Shown piece by piece: positions 38,187-50,677 of a DNA stretch of 64,000 nucleotides. A program made the translations under genes and the position numbers. Positions within the stretch are counted from its first letter, which is position 1, and each line of letters opens with the position of its first letter. Under the pieces are notes generated by a model. That model made no database searches. It had not been told where the DNA came from and saw nothing but the letters and a program-made list of their open reading frames with translations. The stretch is taken from assembly GCA_020226215.1 (NCBI GenBank), contig CM035227.1, positions 108,979,732 to 109,043,731 of the forward strand. The letters run 5' to 3'. This DNA is from Sindora glabra. Taxonomy: Eukaryota > Streptophyta > Magnoliopsida > Fabales > Fabaceae.

Positions 38187-41100
38187 TGTCATAACCTAAA
38201 CTCGATCATAATCGATGTGAATCCCATTATCTGATTTCTACTAGTTTCAATACTATTTATACTAATTTTACCTACAAAGAATCTTGCTATTTTTATGGTA
38301 ACTAAATTTTCATTATAAATTTTATAGATTCTATAATAATGTAAAGCACACATAGAATACATAATCCATCATATCTATTTATATAAACAATGCAATTTCC
38401 TAATCTAACTGTCAATTCCTTAAGAAGGCATTTTTTTATTCTTTATAGATGCAAAAAAGTTCAAATGTACTTATTTCAACTTGAAAATATTGAAAATAAA
38501 AATAAATAAATTATAAGAACTTAGTGAGCATATATCTACCATAATCGTGCTTAAAATAAATTACATAAAACATTTCAAATGTTAATTTGAATTAGAATAG
38601 AATAGAAATATAATAGCAAGCTAAATCTGTAAATTCTATATTACGCGATATCAATTCTTAGGTTAATGTATATTCCTATGCGCAACTCAAATTTTTTATT
38701 TCACATCATAATTCATAATAGTCTCAATCATTCAATTTACATAATACAATTATAATTTCTTACACGATCTATTCTAGGAAATCATTAAATTTCCAAGTAG
38801 CCAATAAGGATTAATTATAACCATGTCATCACAATCAAATCAAATGAAGGTATTCAAAGATAAGTAGGTCTCAATGTCACAGCATAATTCATAATTTATA
38901 ACAATATACATATATCTACCTTTTGACTCTTGAGTTAACCTTATGCCTTTCATAAATTCTCCATCCTTGTCCTTCTAAAGTTTGCCTTATACCTTTCACA
39001 AACAAGTCATTAGGAATTTTTTATCCAATATTTACAATATCATCCCTATCACATTTCTCATCTCAAATTCCATTCAAGGTATAATTCACAATGCAATTTA
39101 AACATTAGAGCTCTAGCTCTACACAATGTAATCATAATTTAATTTCAATGTACATAGCCATATATGTCAGCACCACTATGCCTTCTTGTATGGTTACAAA
39201 CATTCATCCATATCATTAAACAGTTCATACTATATTATCTAACACATTTCTATGATACACATAACAATATAACTTTAATCATACATAACTATATCATTTA
39301 TCATTGCAATCTAATCATAATTTAGCAATAGTTGATGATAATACCACCATGCCTTTAAAGTATGGTCAATTAAAATTCACTTAAACCAATAATCATTACA
39401 TTATCACAGATATTATTTCCATATCACTCATGTATGGGCACAAAAAGGATTTAATAATAATCCATAATACATTATTATACTTTTGAGGAACTGCAAGTGG
39501 ATATATATAAATATATATGATTCATATAATTTATATGCCATTTAAATAAAATAGTATTAGAATATTTATTTAAGGATAATATATACTCACATAATGATGT
39601 CTACCCACTCTTAGACAGTTTAGAAAATCCATGATTATCTTTCACTCCTTTCTTATTTTACCATTTATAATAATAAATTATAAACATAAGAGCATTACTT
39701 ATATTATTTTCAAATATTCTAATTCTAAGTTTAAATCATAACATAATAATACTCTAGTTTAGTGATTTTTTTACATTTTTTTCCCAATGTTAGCTTTTAA
39801 AATCAAAACATGCCCTTACATAGTGAATTTTTTTGAAATCAAATTCATATGAGTAAAATATTAAAATATGATGCTTTTAATGGACTTTAAGCATACCATT
39901 CTATCATTCTATATTATCACTTTCTTATATTTTTAAAATCATTGAAAAGAAATTGAAAATTTTTGTAAATAAGGACTTTTCAAATTAAATGCAAAATAAT
40001 TAAAATATTAGACCTTTATGCTATGAGGAGGCCTAAATTATATTATATTATAAAATTATACTCATGGTTCTTAACAATTTCAATTCTATTTTAAGGAAAT
40101 CAAATATCACATTTTAAGGATTTACTTGAATTAAACTTTAAATGTAAAAAAATAAGATTTTTATGATATAAAGACACTCTAGGGATACAAGTCTATGTTC
40201 TAGATCATCAAATCCTTATTTTATCAGTGCTATGTCATGTAATTAGAATAAGATGATAAAATATGATTTTGTCTAAATGTAACACAAGACAATTAAAATA
40301 TTAAAATTTTATACTATAAAAATATTCTATTCATATCATTTTTATGAATTTATACATTGTTAACATTCAAGTTCCATCCTAAAAAAAATCCAATTACATT
40401 CCTCATATCTAGTTATAAGCCATTTTTTTCACATTTGTACCATTTGCATAATAGTAGCACGATATATGCGTGTATATATATGTACATATAAATTACATGA
40501 ATTTGGCACTTCATGGCATAATAATCTCAATTCCATTATAGCATAAAGTAAATAGTTCATCACTACCATTAATTCTTATTCACAGTATCGCAATCTTGAG
40601 CACATTCTCATCTCAATATAAACATAAACATAACCATAAACATCCATTGAGGTACACATATATAACATTGAAGCAATAGCTAATATGATGTTTTTACCAT
40701 ATTATTCACAAAAAGACAATTATCAATTAACAACAAGGAATAGATGGTGCACCAGAAGCACCATTAAACAATACAACCTTAAACATAACAAGGGACAACT
40801 ATAGTCACACTTCCTATATCTGTAAGTATAAAGGAACCCAACTACATGTATTGAAATTTATAACAATTCAAATATCTAATCTTCATGCAAAAAAATAATT
40901 AAGAAATGTCATATTTAGAGATAAATATACATTCACCTAAAAATGTCCAATCACTCTAAAGATTCCTAATTATTCTATTTTCATTTTTTCCTTTACTTTC
41001 TACTTTATAATTTATAAGGATGATTTATAAACATTAATATCACTCATTTTGTGATTACCTTATTATGTCCTTATCATATAAATATTATAAACTACTTTAT

Positions 41101-42535
41101 CTTTGATGTTTGGAGATTAAACATTTGATATTAGACTATTATAAATCATGAAAATAAAACATAAGTTAGGTATGGTATGCTATATGGTCACTTTAGTTAT
41201 GACCTTTGAATAATGTTTGATGAGTTATTCAAAATTATGAATTTATTATTTATAAAACTTATTTCATATGAAATTAGATTCAATTAACTTTGTATAAACA
41301 TGTCATTTGCCTACAACAATTTAAATTTGAAATTGTTATACATTTTTGAAGATAAACATAAAATTTTTATTTTTTAAAATATTAAATGTTTAACCTTTGT
41401 CTACTATTTTAGTTATATATATATATATATATATATATATGTAGGATATTAATTTAGAACTAATTCTATTTAAAAATAAATAGTGATTCACTCGAAACAA
41501 GCGTAAGATGGAAGAGTTATGCCTCTTTAAATTTAGTATAAAATTCAGGGAGTGGTGAATCAATTGCACAATCAATTTACATACCCTAAACTTGTATTTA
41601 CCCAAGAAGAATTGATTATACACTTGATTTCCATGCTAGATTTTCCTCTAGATAGTGATAATCAATTGTACACTTAATTTACATATGAAAATCATTTTTT
41701 TTGTAAAAAATTTACTATTCACGTGACTATAAATGCCCTTTAAACAAATTTATTACACACTAAATCTTAATACAATCATTAGTACATTTATTTAATATCT
41801 CATATCACCCCATCTTTATCATTATTACACCCACTATATCAAATAAAATATATTTCAAGCAAAATTATAAAATAAATATTTCATCAATGCTATCACATAA
41901 TCACAAATTCATGAATTTAATTAAATTATCCACTCACCTTATATGGAAAAGGGTGTTAGAAAGCAAGTTTAATGATCTTTTAACCTTAATTACATCAAAA
42001 TTTATAGGTTCTAGATTTACAGTTTCTAACAAAACTAAATAACCTTAAATTTTTCATCAATAAAAAAAATAGAAAGGATTCTTGATAAAAGCAATCTTGA
42101 CAAAAGCAATGCTTTACCTTGATTGAATAAAGAAATCAAGAAAAATTGAGGCTTTCCTTGCTTATTTAGTGGAATGGTAGGAGAGGGTGTAAAGAAAATT
42201 AGAAGAAATTGAAAGATGAAAAGAAATGAGAGAGATTAAGGGTTTGGTAATTGAAATTGTAGGTTAGATCATTAGTGGTATTTTCAAAAAAAAGACTCCT
42301 AAACTGGTTCTATATTCACACATTTACTTATATCAATTTAAAACTTTATACTTCATGATTGTAATGAATTTTCATTATAAACTTTTCACCAAATTCATGT
42401 TCTTATAATCTCAATTTTATAAATTCTATATTTCACATATAAAATTTCAAACTCAATTAAATTTGCCGATTACCTCAAGTTGTCCTCCTCATAAAAAAAA
42501 TTTCTAATGTACTATAATTTAAGAATGATGTAACA
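38187..42535 (-). mobile_element. Minus-strand Gypsy-type LTR or element nested in internal region 1
   Basis: On the minus strand it begins TGTTACATCATTCTTAAATT and ends GGTTATGACA. Flanks are GTGTG (38182-38186) and GTGTA (42536-42540), a near-perfect 5-bp duplication. At 4349 bases it may be a long LTR with later insertions or two recombined LTRs. Parts resemble the LTR at 2546-4970 (for example near 38940 versus 3285 and near 39180 versus 3690). No protein reading was found. Confidence 0.65.
41414..41441. repeat. (AT)n microsatellite
   Basis: This is an uninterrupted AT dinucleotide run of about 28 bases. Confidence 0.95.
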
Positions 42536-42959
42536 GTGTAAAGCTTGAGAATTATATTATCATAAGGATAATGTAAACTTATAGGAGAGGTTAAAAAAAG
42601 TATACATACAAAACACTACAAAATTCTAAGTAGGATTTGATTATTTGGAGATATAAGAAAATTTCTTCAATAGTTAGATGAGTATCAATAGTAGTGAATG
42701 AACATAAATGATTGAGAGTGTGCATTAGTAAGAGAAGAATGTAGAGGGTCGAAAGTGGATTTTAGTAAGATTTCTAGATTTTAATGAGATTAAATTTTTT
42801 AGAAAGGTGAGTATAAAGCTTAATAAATGGGGGGTCCAAAGAATAAAATGGTTTTACGGTGTTAATAAATATTATAATTAGGGAAATATAAATAAGAACT
42901 AATTAAGAATGTTTAGGATGTGTGCATAAAAATTATCCATGATAATTTCTATGTTATAT

Positions 42960-43160
42960 ATACACTATAAATATTATTATTAATATTATTATTGTTATTA
43001 TTATTATCATTATTATTGTTATTATTATCATCATTATCATTTTTATTAATATAAGTAATATTACTATTATTAATATTTTTGTTATTAATTCTATTATCAA
43101 TATTATCATAAGAATGGACATCGATATCAATGTTATTATTGTTATGAACATTGATGTTAC
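42960..43160. repeat. ATT-rich imperfect microsatellite
   Basis: Long stretches of attatt and attatc units run through the Gypsy 3' tail. A shorter ATT/ATA-rich version sits at the same place in internal region 2 (about 50080-50175), so the repeat was already in the ancestor. The Ile-rich 97-codon minus-strand frame here is an artefact of the repeat. Confidence 0.85.
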
Positions 43161-44340
43161 TAAATTTAAGTTAGCTATATTGTTATAGAAGGTGCTACTT
43201 ATATAAATGATGTTGTAATAGTTATGACAAATGAACCTTAGAATCATCTATATAATCATGGTCAATACATTGGTGGGCATACAAAGAGATAAAGCTATTA
43301 TAAGGTAAAACATATCAATTATATGTGTGATTAGCAAAATTATATAGGTTAAGGGGCCACGTGATGGTTGTATTAAAAGAAAGGTAAAGAGAGAAAACTT
43401 GTGAGTTAAATGTTAATACTCATTAGATGCTGATTAAGTGAAGCTAATAAGTAGTTGTAGATGTACATGATAGCATTATGTTATGAAGATACAGGAATAA
43501 GATTACTAGAAAGGTAAAAAGTGATTTAGCACAACCAAACAAATGACTGAGCATCCAAATGCTTTACTTTAAAGGAAAATACATGTGTTGAAAGAACTCT
43601 TACAACTACCCTTAAGTTAATAGTATGCTTAAAATTAATGCTTACAACTATTAATATTGTTAGATTAGTAAGACCTTGAGACTTTAAAAATGAATTCTTT
43701 TGAAGTGGTTAGTATTGTTGTATTCTTCTTAAAATTTTAGTTATTGTAAAATTTTAAAGTTCTATATTATGAGGGTAAATAATTAATTTTAATGGTGAAA
43801 TTTTGAAATGGAAATTATGTGAAACGAACAAATTTTAGCAAGAAAAGTATGAATAAAACTTGGGGAAAAGATAATTAAGTAATTAAATAAGCTTTGAATA
43901 AAACTTTAGGATAAATAAATATCAATTGGGCTTAACATAGGAAATTTGTAAGGTGTAATTAAGAAAAAGTGTGTTGAACAAAAGAATTAAATGTAATAAA
44001 TAATTAAAAGTGAATACATGAATATGGAAGAGATTCAAGGCAAAATGACAAAAACACCTTTGCCCCTTACAAACCTAATTTCAACACCTTTTCTCTCATT
44101 TTCTACCATAAACCCTACTTTCACTCTCATCTTCAGTCATATTTTTCCTCTTCTTCATTTCTTCATCCAATCAAGTTAGAAGGAAATAATCTTTGTCAAG
44201 TTTTTCATATAATCAAGTTAATGGCATCTAGACCATTATTAATCTCAAGTTTTTTTTTTCATTTTCTTTGATATTTGAGGAAACTCAAACTTTGAGCTTA
44301 AAAAAGGAATTTTGAACCCTAATTTAGAGTTATTGGCACT

Positions 44341-45790
44341 TTGTTAATGATATACACAATATTTTATACTTATTTTTCCCAATATTTATGACTCTTAAGG
44401 TGTGATTATGCTTATTTTAATAGGATTAGACTTATTTTGGAATAAATCATAGGTTTTGGGTTAAATAGAAAATAATGATTAATTATGGGAATTTGAAACT
44501 ATTTCAAGTTTTTTTGCCATAATTTAAGCCTTGGATCTCCATTCAAGATGATCTTTATCTAGATGGAAAGTTAAGAGAATTCTATAAAACTTTTATGCCT
44601 TTTAGAAGAGTTAATTCAAACATTTGATAAGTTGAATTTGGCCTTAAATATGATTTAGTGGTGCTATCTTAGCATAGTGGACTTAATGTTTCCTTATTAT
44701 TTAGCCCATAACTTGAGTTTGAAAGGCTAATTAGAAAATTTTAGTGCCCCAACTTAGCTAGGACCTAAAGAAACATGTTTCTAAGATTTTAGAGCCAAAT
44801 TAATGTCATTTTAAAGGAAAAAACATAGTTTTAACTAGAATGACATGAATTAGATAGTTTTGAACCCATTTTGTTGTTTGGGTCATAACTTAAGCTTCAA
44901 GCTTTAAAATTTTGAAAAGTCTAATCCATTAGTAGCTAAGACTTAACTTTAAATATTTTTAACCTAGTTAAGAAAAATTAAGAGGTATATATGATGAAAA
45001 AATGTAGCAAACTAGAAGTAATTAAGTAATTAGCAAACCAGAGTTTTTTTTTTCTCTTGGTGTTTTAAGCTTTCAAGTTATGAGTGGCTAAACTTTCTTT
45101 TTCTTGTTTAAAGGATTTGATATACTATTTCTAATTGATTTTAAGACCTTATTTTTCATCTTTTATATTTAATTAATTATCTCTATTCATCTATCTCTTT
45201 TATTAATAATTATATAGATAGTTTTCTATAAAGGATTCATTACTTAGTTGTCTATGTAATTATTCTTAAAGTGGTTAATTGGGTTATTTTTGCCATTGTG
45301 AATTATTCAATTAGCTATTATTTGACTCAATCAAATAAGTTAGTTATTACTTGGTAGATTTGCACAATTATAGGGTTAATTAGTTTATTTCAGTTGAATT
45401 TCTCTTATTTTTACTTTATTTTAATTTTGATTAGGTCTTAATAGGGATTGAGTTTAATTCACTAGTTTTGATTAGTTAATTCTAGTCATGTTAAAAAGAA
45501 AATTTGGGAATAATTACAATTTTTTAGGTTATTTTCATTAATTAAATAGTTAATTAAGCATTACTTATATTTTATAGTTGATAATAAATTGATAGATTAA
45601 TATAATATCCTCTGAACTAGAATTCATCTTAATGTGAGTAAACTCTACTTTTACTTTTTATTTTCAATTTATGAGATTATTATTTCTTACTTTTTAATTC
45701 TATTTTCCTACTTTTAAAAATCTCCTTTATTTCATAACCAAATTAGAAGTAAACTGAATCCTAATCTTCATAGGATTGATGTGTATTGAT
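44341..45790 (+). mobile_element. Probable nested LTR (L1/L4-like) inside LTR B
   Basis: The alignment of LTR B with LTR C breaks at about 44340 and resumes at about 45790 (caagaggtaacgaccaacc versus ctaagaggtgataattctaac). The intervening text begins TTAATGATATAC and contains a ttgggtcataactt segment near 44880, similar to ttgggtcatatctag near 34905 in the L1 LTR. Ends are approximate and no target duplication was found. Confidence 0.45.
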
Positions 45791-46117
45791 TAACTAGGGT
45801 CAAGAGGTAACGACCAACCTTACAAATTCTCCTTTATCTTAGGTAAGCAAAGATTCATATTAGGTAAGCGATGATTCTAGCTTTAATTTCAAGATTTATG
45901 AAGTTTTATTCAGTTTGAATATGAGTTTGTTATTTTTATAATTTATATATTGATTTGAAATGTTAAATGGATGACTAATGTTTCAAATTACATAAATATA
46001 GGACCCTTGATGTGTATTTATGATTTGGTAAAGGTTAATGCAGTAATAAATGGGATTGATAGTAGAAATGGCGAAATAAGCAATATTTCAAGCTAGAAAA
46101 TCTACAAAATACCATAT

Positions 46118-46446
46118 TATAGTTGACTATGTCTATAAGAATCACTTTTTGGATAGTTATAGTTAACTACATAGTCAATTGTAGAGTTAAATACCTAAGT
46201 GTAGAGATAGCCTTGAGAAGATTATAGTCAACTATATAATTAATTATAGCCAAAGGGCTTACTCTTTAGATGACTATAATTGATTACTTAACTAGACTTT
46301 GCTTTTTGGAGGTTGATAGTCGACTGTAACCTATGTGCTAAAAGTTTATAGTTGACTATTGGCACTTGAACTCTAGCTAAAGGCCTCTTATAGTCAACTA
46401 TGCCCTTTTCCTCCATTATATAGTCGAGTATATAGTTAACTATTAT
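46118..46446. promoter_or_regulatory. Cluster of palindromic ATAGTTGACTAT-like motifs with W-box cores
   Basis: About ten copies of a 10-12-base palindrome (atagttgactat, atagtcaactat, atagttaactac, gatagtcgactg and variants) occur in 330 bases. At least five contain TTGACT or its complement AGTCAA, the core recognised by plant WRKY factors. The block lies in the U3-side half of LTR B and is missing from LTR C. A regulatory role is inferred from motif content only. Confidence 0.5.
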
Positions 46447-47535
46447 TAACATATTTTAAATAACCGTGTTATTAAAAAAGGCTTAAATAAAAGTGTTGTA
46501 TAGTAAATGTTTATTGATTTTATGATAAAATAGAATGGAAATGAATATGTAGCCATACAAAGAGGTATGAGATGATTGTGAATGAGTTATGTGATCTCAA
46601 TAAGAAATATGAAGGGGTGGTGTGACAATGTGATAATTTATTTGATAATTAAATTATCTCTCAAGACCACATGTAACTATCTTTACTATAATGAAAAAGT
46701 GTTAGAAGTTTAAAAGGTTATTTCACTATATTTGAATTATGATAAGGTGATATGATACATGTGATGATTGAACATAAGATTTGATAAAAATAATGAGGGA
46801 TAAGGATGATTAGGAGGCATAAAGATATGATTATGTAAGGTAAAATTAACTGGGAGTCACAAGAAAAGTTACTTACTTTCTACATTTTATTTGTTTATTA
46901 TATAATAAGATTGTGGCATGGATGAACCTATGTAATTGAGTGATGGCATTGATAAGTATGAATGATTATAAATGAATGTGATAATACTAATAAAAATTAT
47001 GTTATGGTATGTGTGGTTTAAAATGTTTAGATTTACAAGAAGCTGAATCTTGTTAGTAAGTTTATTATTGTTGTTTATGTTTGATTGTGCTAAAGTATTT
47101 ATTCCCTAAGCCTTAAAATTACATTTATCTATGTTTTTATTTTATAGATACTTAGGTTAAGTCTCTACCACTACTGTGGAGTTAAGCTCTTGAAAGATTA
47201 TTTGGTACACTTTGGGTAGCATTAGACATTTTGTTATAGATATTTTTATGTTTTCATTTGTATAACTAAAAAAAGGTAAAAAGATAGTATCTAGTTCTTT
47301 TGAGGCTAGTTAAGTTAGCTTATCCTTGAGCAAATGGATTATAAGTAGGCTTAACTTCTTTTATAATTGAATTATATTTTGTTTAATGAAAATATTTTCT
47401 TTTTCCTATCATTAGATGGAAACCTTTCCCAAATCCCTATGTATGCTTTATTATGATAAAGCATATTATAAATTAAGCTAGTGGAAATTGAGTAATAGGT
47501 TCCACATTAGTCATAACTTAAGTTGAGTTGTGACA

Positions 47536-50500
47536 AAGTTAATATCAAAGCATGATCTAAGTTCCTAATAGGATGAAACTTTTAAGTTATATCTATATGC
47601 TTCTTAGATAGGTATTGACTAAAACTATACTAGTGGTATATATGTACTTAGGATCATATATCACTAATACCATTTCAATGGACCTTATTTTCCCTAATAA
47701 TATCCATGATGGAGTTTATTTAAGATTAACTGCTTGATGACCATCTTGGTTGTTGTTTGACTATTTAAGAAATTTTTTAAATTAGGAAATGGTTAATATT
47801 AGAAGTCAAGTATGAGCAAGTGACCTTGAGCATGACCTTAAGTGTGAAGAGTCATTTAAAGGCTTACAAGCTTAAAGTAGTAGACAAAGGGAGAGGAAAA
47901 GTAGTGAACAATAACTTCTTATTAGGTTGTAAATTTTATATAACAACTATTAAACCAAGTAAATAAGGCCCTCAATCAAAATAAATGGCATGAATAATGT
48001 AGGAACCAAATGACAATAATATGAATCTTGATTAAGAAGAAAGGTAAGAAAAAGATATACCCCTTTTGAATGGGGTGCCAAGAACAAGTCTTAAATAATC
48101 CACGGCTTTCTAATGCTAAAGCACCCACATCATACTGGTTTTGATCCTATAATAGATCCATGCCAGTTCTTTCATTAAATAAAGTATTATGGGAAAATAT
48201 TGAAATGCCCGAACTAACTATTAATAAAACTTATTAGTTGCTAATAGGATGATGTGGCATATTACTAGTTCATGCATTATAAAAAGTAAAGATCAGTATT
48301 TGGCACCCATGACTTAAGCAATTTTCTAAGAGAGTTCTATCAGTTGTTTCATACCTCTAAGTGTCCGTTAAGCTAAAATAAAGGAACTTAAGTACCTAAA
48401 GCAAGAGGACCTTTCCATTTATGAGTACGATGCTTAGTTTAAGAAACTGTCTAGGTTTGTAGCCTATTTGGTCTTTATAAAAAAAGCCCAAGTTGAAAGG
48501 TTTATGTAAGGCCTCAATGATTTTTATTTTGAGAAGGTTCATATAATAACATTGCCACCTATCAACAAAAAATATACTAATATTGAGGATTGAACTTTGA
48601 ATTAAAAATAAGAAGGAAAATTAGGTTCCAAAAGGAAGCAAGACATGAAGTTAGGCTAAGAAACCAAGTTAGACTAAGTTATTAAAAGGAATGTCCCCTT
48701 AAGTAGTACTCAAAGGAAAAAAAAGGGGGTTTTACTATAAAACTAACATTATTCTATAATGCAAAGCGAATTCTCCATAAGGAAAAATGTATAAAGTTAA
48801 AAGAGTTATTTAAACTCGTATCTAATAATCAACCAATTCATTTTAAAAGAGAATGCTTTAAATATGATCATGAAGTATATAAAGCATGGAGACCAAACTA
48901 AGATGATAATTACACTATATCTTAACAAAAAAATATGAATATTCCATCTTGAATTTCCTAGGGGAATAACTAACATTTTCAAGAGACACTAATATGATTA
49001 ACTAGGAAGGAGTTACAAATAGAAGTTGAGTAAGAATTTATGCATCGACGCACCATGAAATCCAAGCCCCTAACACTCTAAAAAATTAATAACTTTCTAT
49101 TAGAGTCTCATTTATTCCATTTGATACTTGTTTTATTGTTTCAAAGAGACTTATGTTGCTCACAACAAGCCCTTTATAAACTTATGTATAAACTTTTAAT
49201 TATAGTAGCTCCAATGGATAAATTTCCTTCTAGATACTCATAAAATAGAAACTTGTTTTATAATTATTCATGAACATATAATAACTATTGATTTAGTTTT
49301 ATTTGACATAAATGATTTTGATGTGATTCTATAAATAGAATAGTTATTTGTATGCTATGCTTGGGTAAAACATTTAAACACATTTGTCATTTCTTCTATA
49401 AAGAGTTTTCTGCCTATTAAGTTTAGAGATGTAAAATACTAGAAGACCATTTGTTTAATTTCAAGTGTTGATGTATAAAAACTCAATAGAAATAAGATAC
49501 ATGATATGTATAGATGTAAAATAAGTTTGAAACTAATTAGTTCTAGAAGTTAGCTATGATTATGTGCTTAAAAAATATGTACTGGGTGAGTCTTTTATAA
49601 TTCGAGAAGGACTAATGTAACTTAACTCTAAATTATGATATGAGGAACAACTAATTGAAACTCCAAACAACCAAGTTTTCTAGATTGAGGTCTAAAGCAA
49701 TTTCATCTATAAAGAACCATTGGGAATGCCATGAAATAGCAAAAGCTAAAAGAGCTGAAAGTTAAGTATGTAACAAGAATGTTTACGACTTTTGATGAAT
49801 ACTAGATTTAAAATTAATGTGACCTTGTAACATCGTTAGTTGGAAATGGATTTTTAGCAAAAGTTCTAGACTTTAATGAAGTTGAATTCATTAGAGAAGT
49901 AATTAGTAAGGTATATGAGTATAAAAGCTAGTAAGCAGGGGTATAAAGAATGAAATGGATTCATAGAGCTAATAAATATTGTAATTAGGGAATTATAAGT
50001 AAAAACTAATTAAGAATGTTTCGATAGTGTCGTAAGGATTTTGCAAAATAGCTTTTGTGTTATACATATATTATAAATAATATTATTATAAATATTGATA
50101 ATAAATTATTTTTATTATTATTAATAGTATTATTTATTTTCATAAGTAATATTATAATTATAATTATTAATAAAGTTAGCATTAATGTTGACATCACTAA
50201 TATGGGACATTGTGATAGTTATGATATATAAATCTTAAGATCATCTATATAGTAATGCAGTCAATGAATTAATAGGCATGAAAAGAAATAACGCTTTGGT
50301 AGCTCAAGTGAAGTGTATAAATATCATGTGGGATTTATAAAATTGTATAGATTAAGGGGTCGTGCAATAGCTGTATCAAGAGAAAGGTAATCAGAGAAAA
50401 AGCTTTGGATTATGAAACTAATAAAGAGTTACAAGTGTACACAATAGCATTGGATTGTAAAAAGACAGGAATGAGATTTCTAAAAACTTAAAGAGTGATA

Positions 50501-50677
50501 ATTGAGTAATTAACTATCCAAGCACTTTGCTTAAAATGAAAATGCATGTGTCAAAGGAACTCCTGTAGCTATCTTTAAGTTAATATCGTGCTTAAAATTA
50601 GCACTTGCAACCAATAATGTCATTAGATTAGCAAGACCCTTAGAATTTGAGGATAAATTCTATTAAAAAGAAAGTAC
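47536..50677 (+). mobile_element. Internal region 2 of the Gypsy array: PBS, gag, protease, 3' tail
   Basis: A PBS-like site, ttaatatcaaagc (47539-47551), follows LTR B. Gag reads as KELKYLKQEDLSIYEYD, then LSRFVAYLVFIKKAQVERFM, at about 48382-48510. An eroded zinc knuckle (CFKYDHEVYKAW) is at 48854-48889. The protease tail DINDFDVIL is at 49305-49331. RT, RNase H and integrase are absent; after about 49800 the sequence jumps to the 3' tail shared with region 1. Every frame is broken by stops. At 3.1 kb it looks like an internally deleted, non-autonomous derivative. Confidence 0.78.

Larger units (their letters stand above)
36207..43715 (+). mobile_element. Internal region 1 of the Gypsy array: PBS, gag, zinc knuckle, protease, 3' tail
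   Basis: It starts with a PBS (36209-36222). Gag is eroded, but a zinc knuckle CFKWDYKGHKVRKC is readable at 37022-37063, with the second Cys changed to Trp. A Gypsy protease C-terminal motif NINDFDVILG lies at 37453-37482. No RT, RNase H or integrase motif was found before the nested LTR at 38187-42535. The rest (42536-43715) aligns with the tail of internal region 2 (about 49830-50677). The region is full of stops and cannot encode a working polyprotein. Confidence 0.75.
43716..47535 (+). mobile_element. Middle LTR (LTR B) shared by both halves of the Gypsy array
   Basis: It starts TGTTGTATTC just after a polypurine-like stretch (aatgaattcttttgaagtgg) and ends GTTGTGACA. A PBS follows at once. 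It aligns with LTR A and LTR C at both ends. It is 3820 bases long because it contains an apparent nested insertion (about 44341-45790) and a palindromic motif block (46118-46446), both absent from LTR C. Confidence 0.82.

Noticed and set aside
42954..43247. 97-codon Ile-rich minus-strand frame
   Set aside because: It is a translation of the ATT microsatellite.
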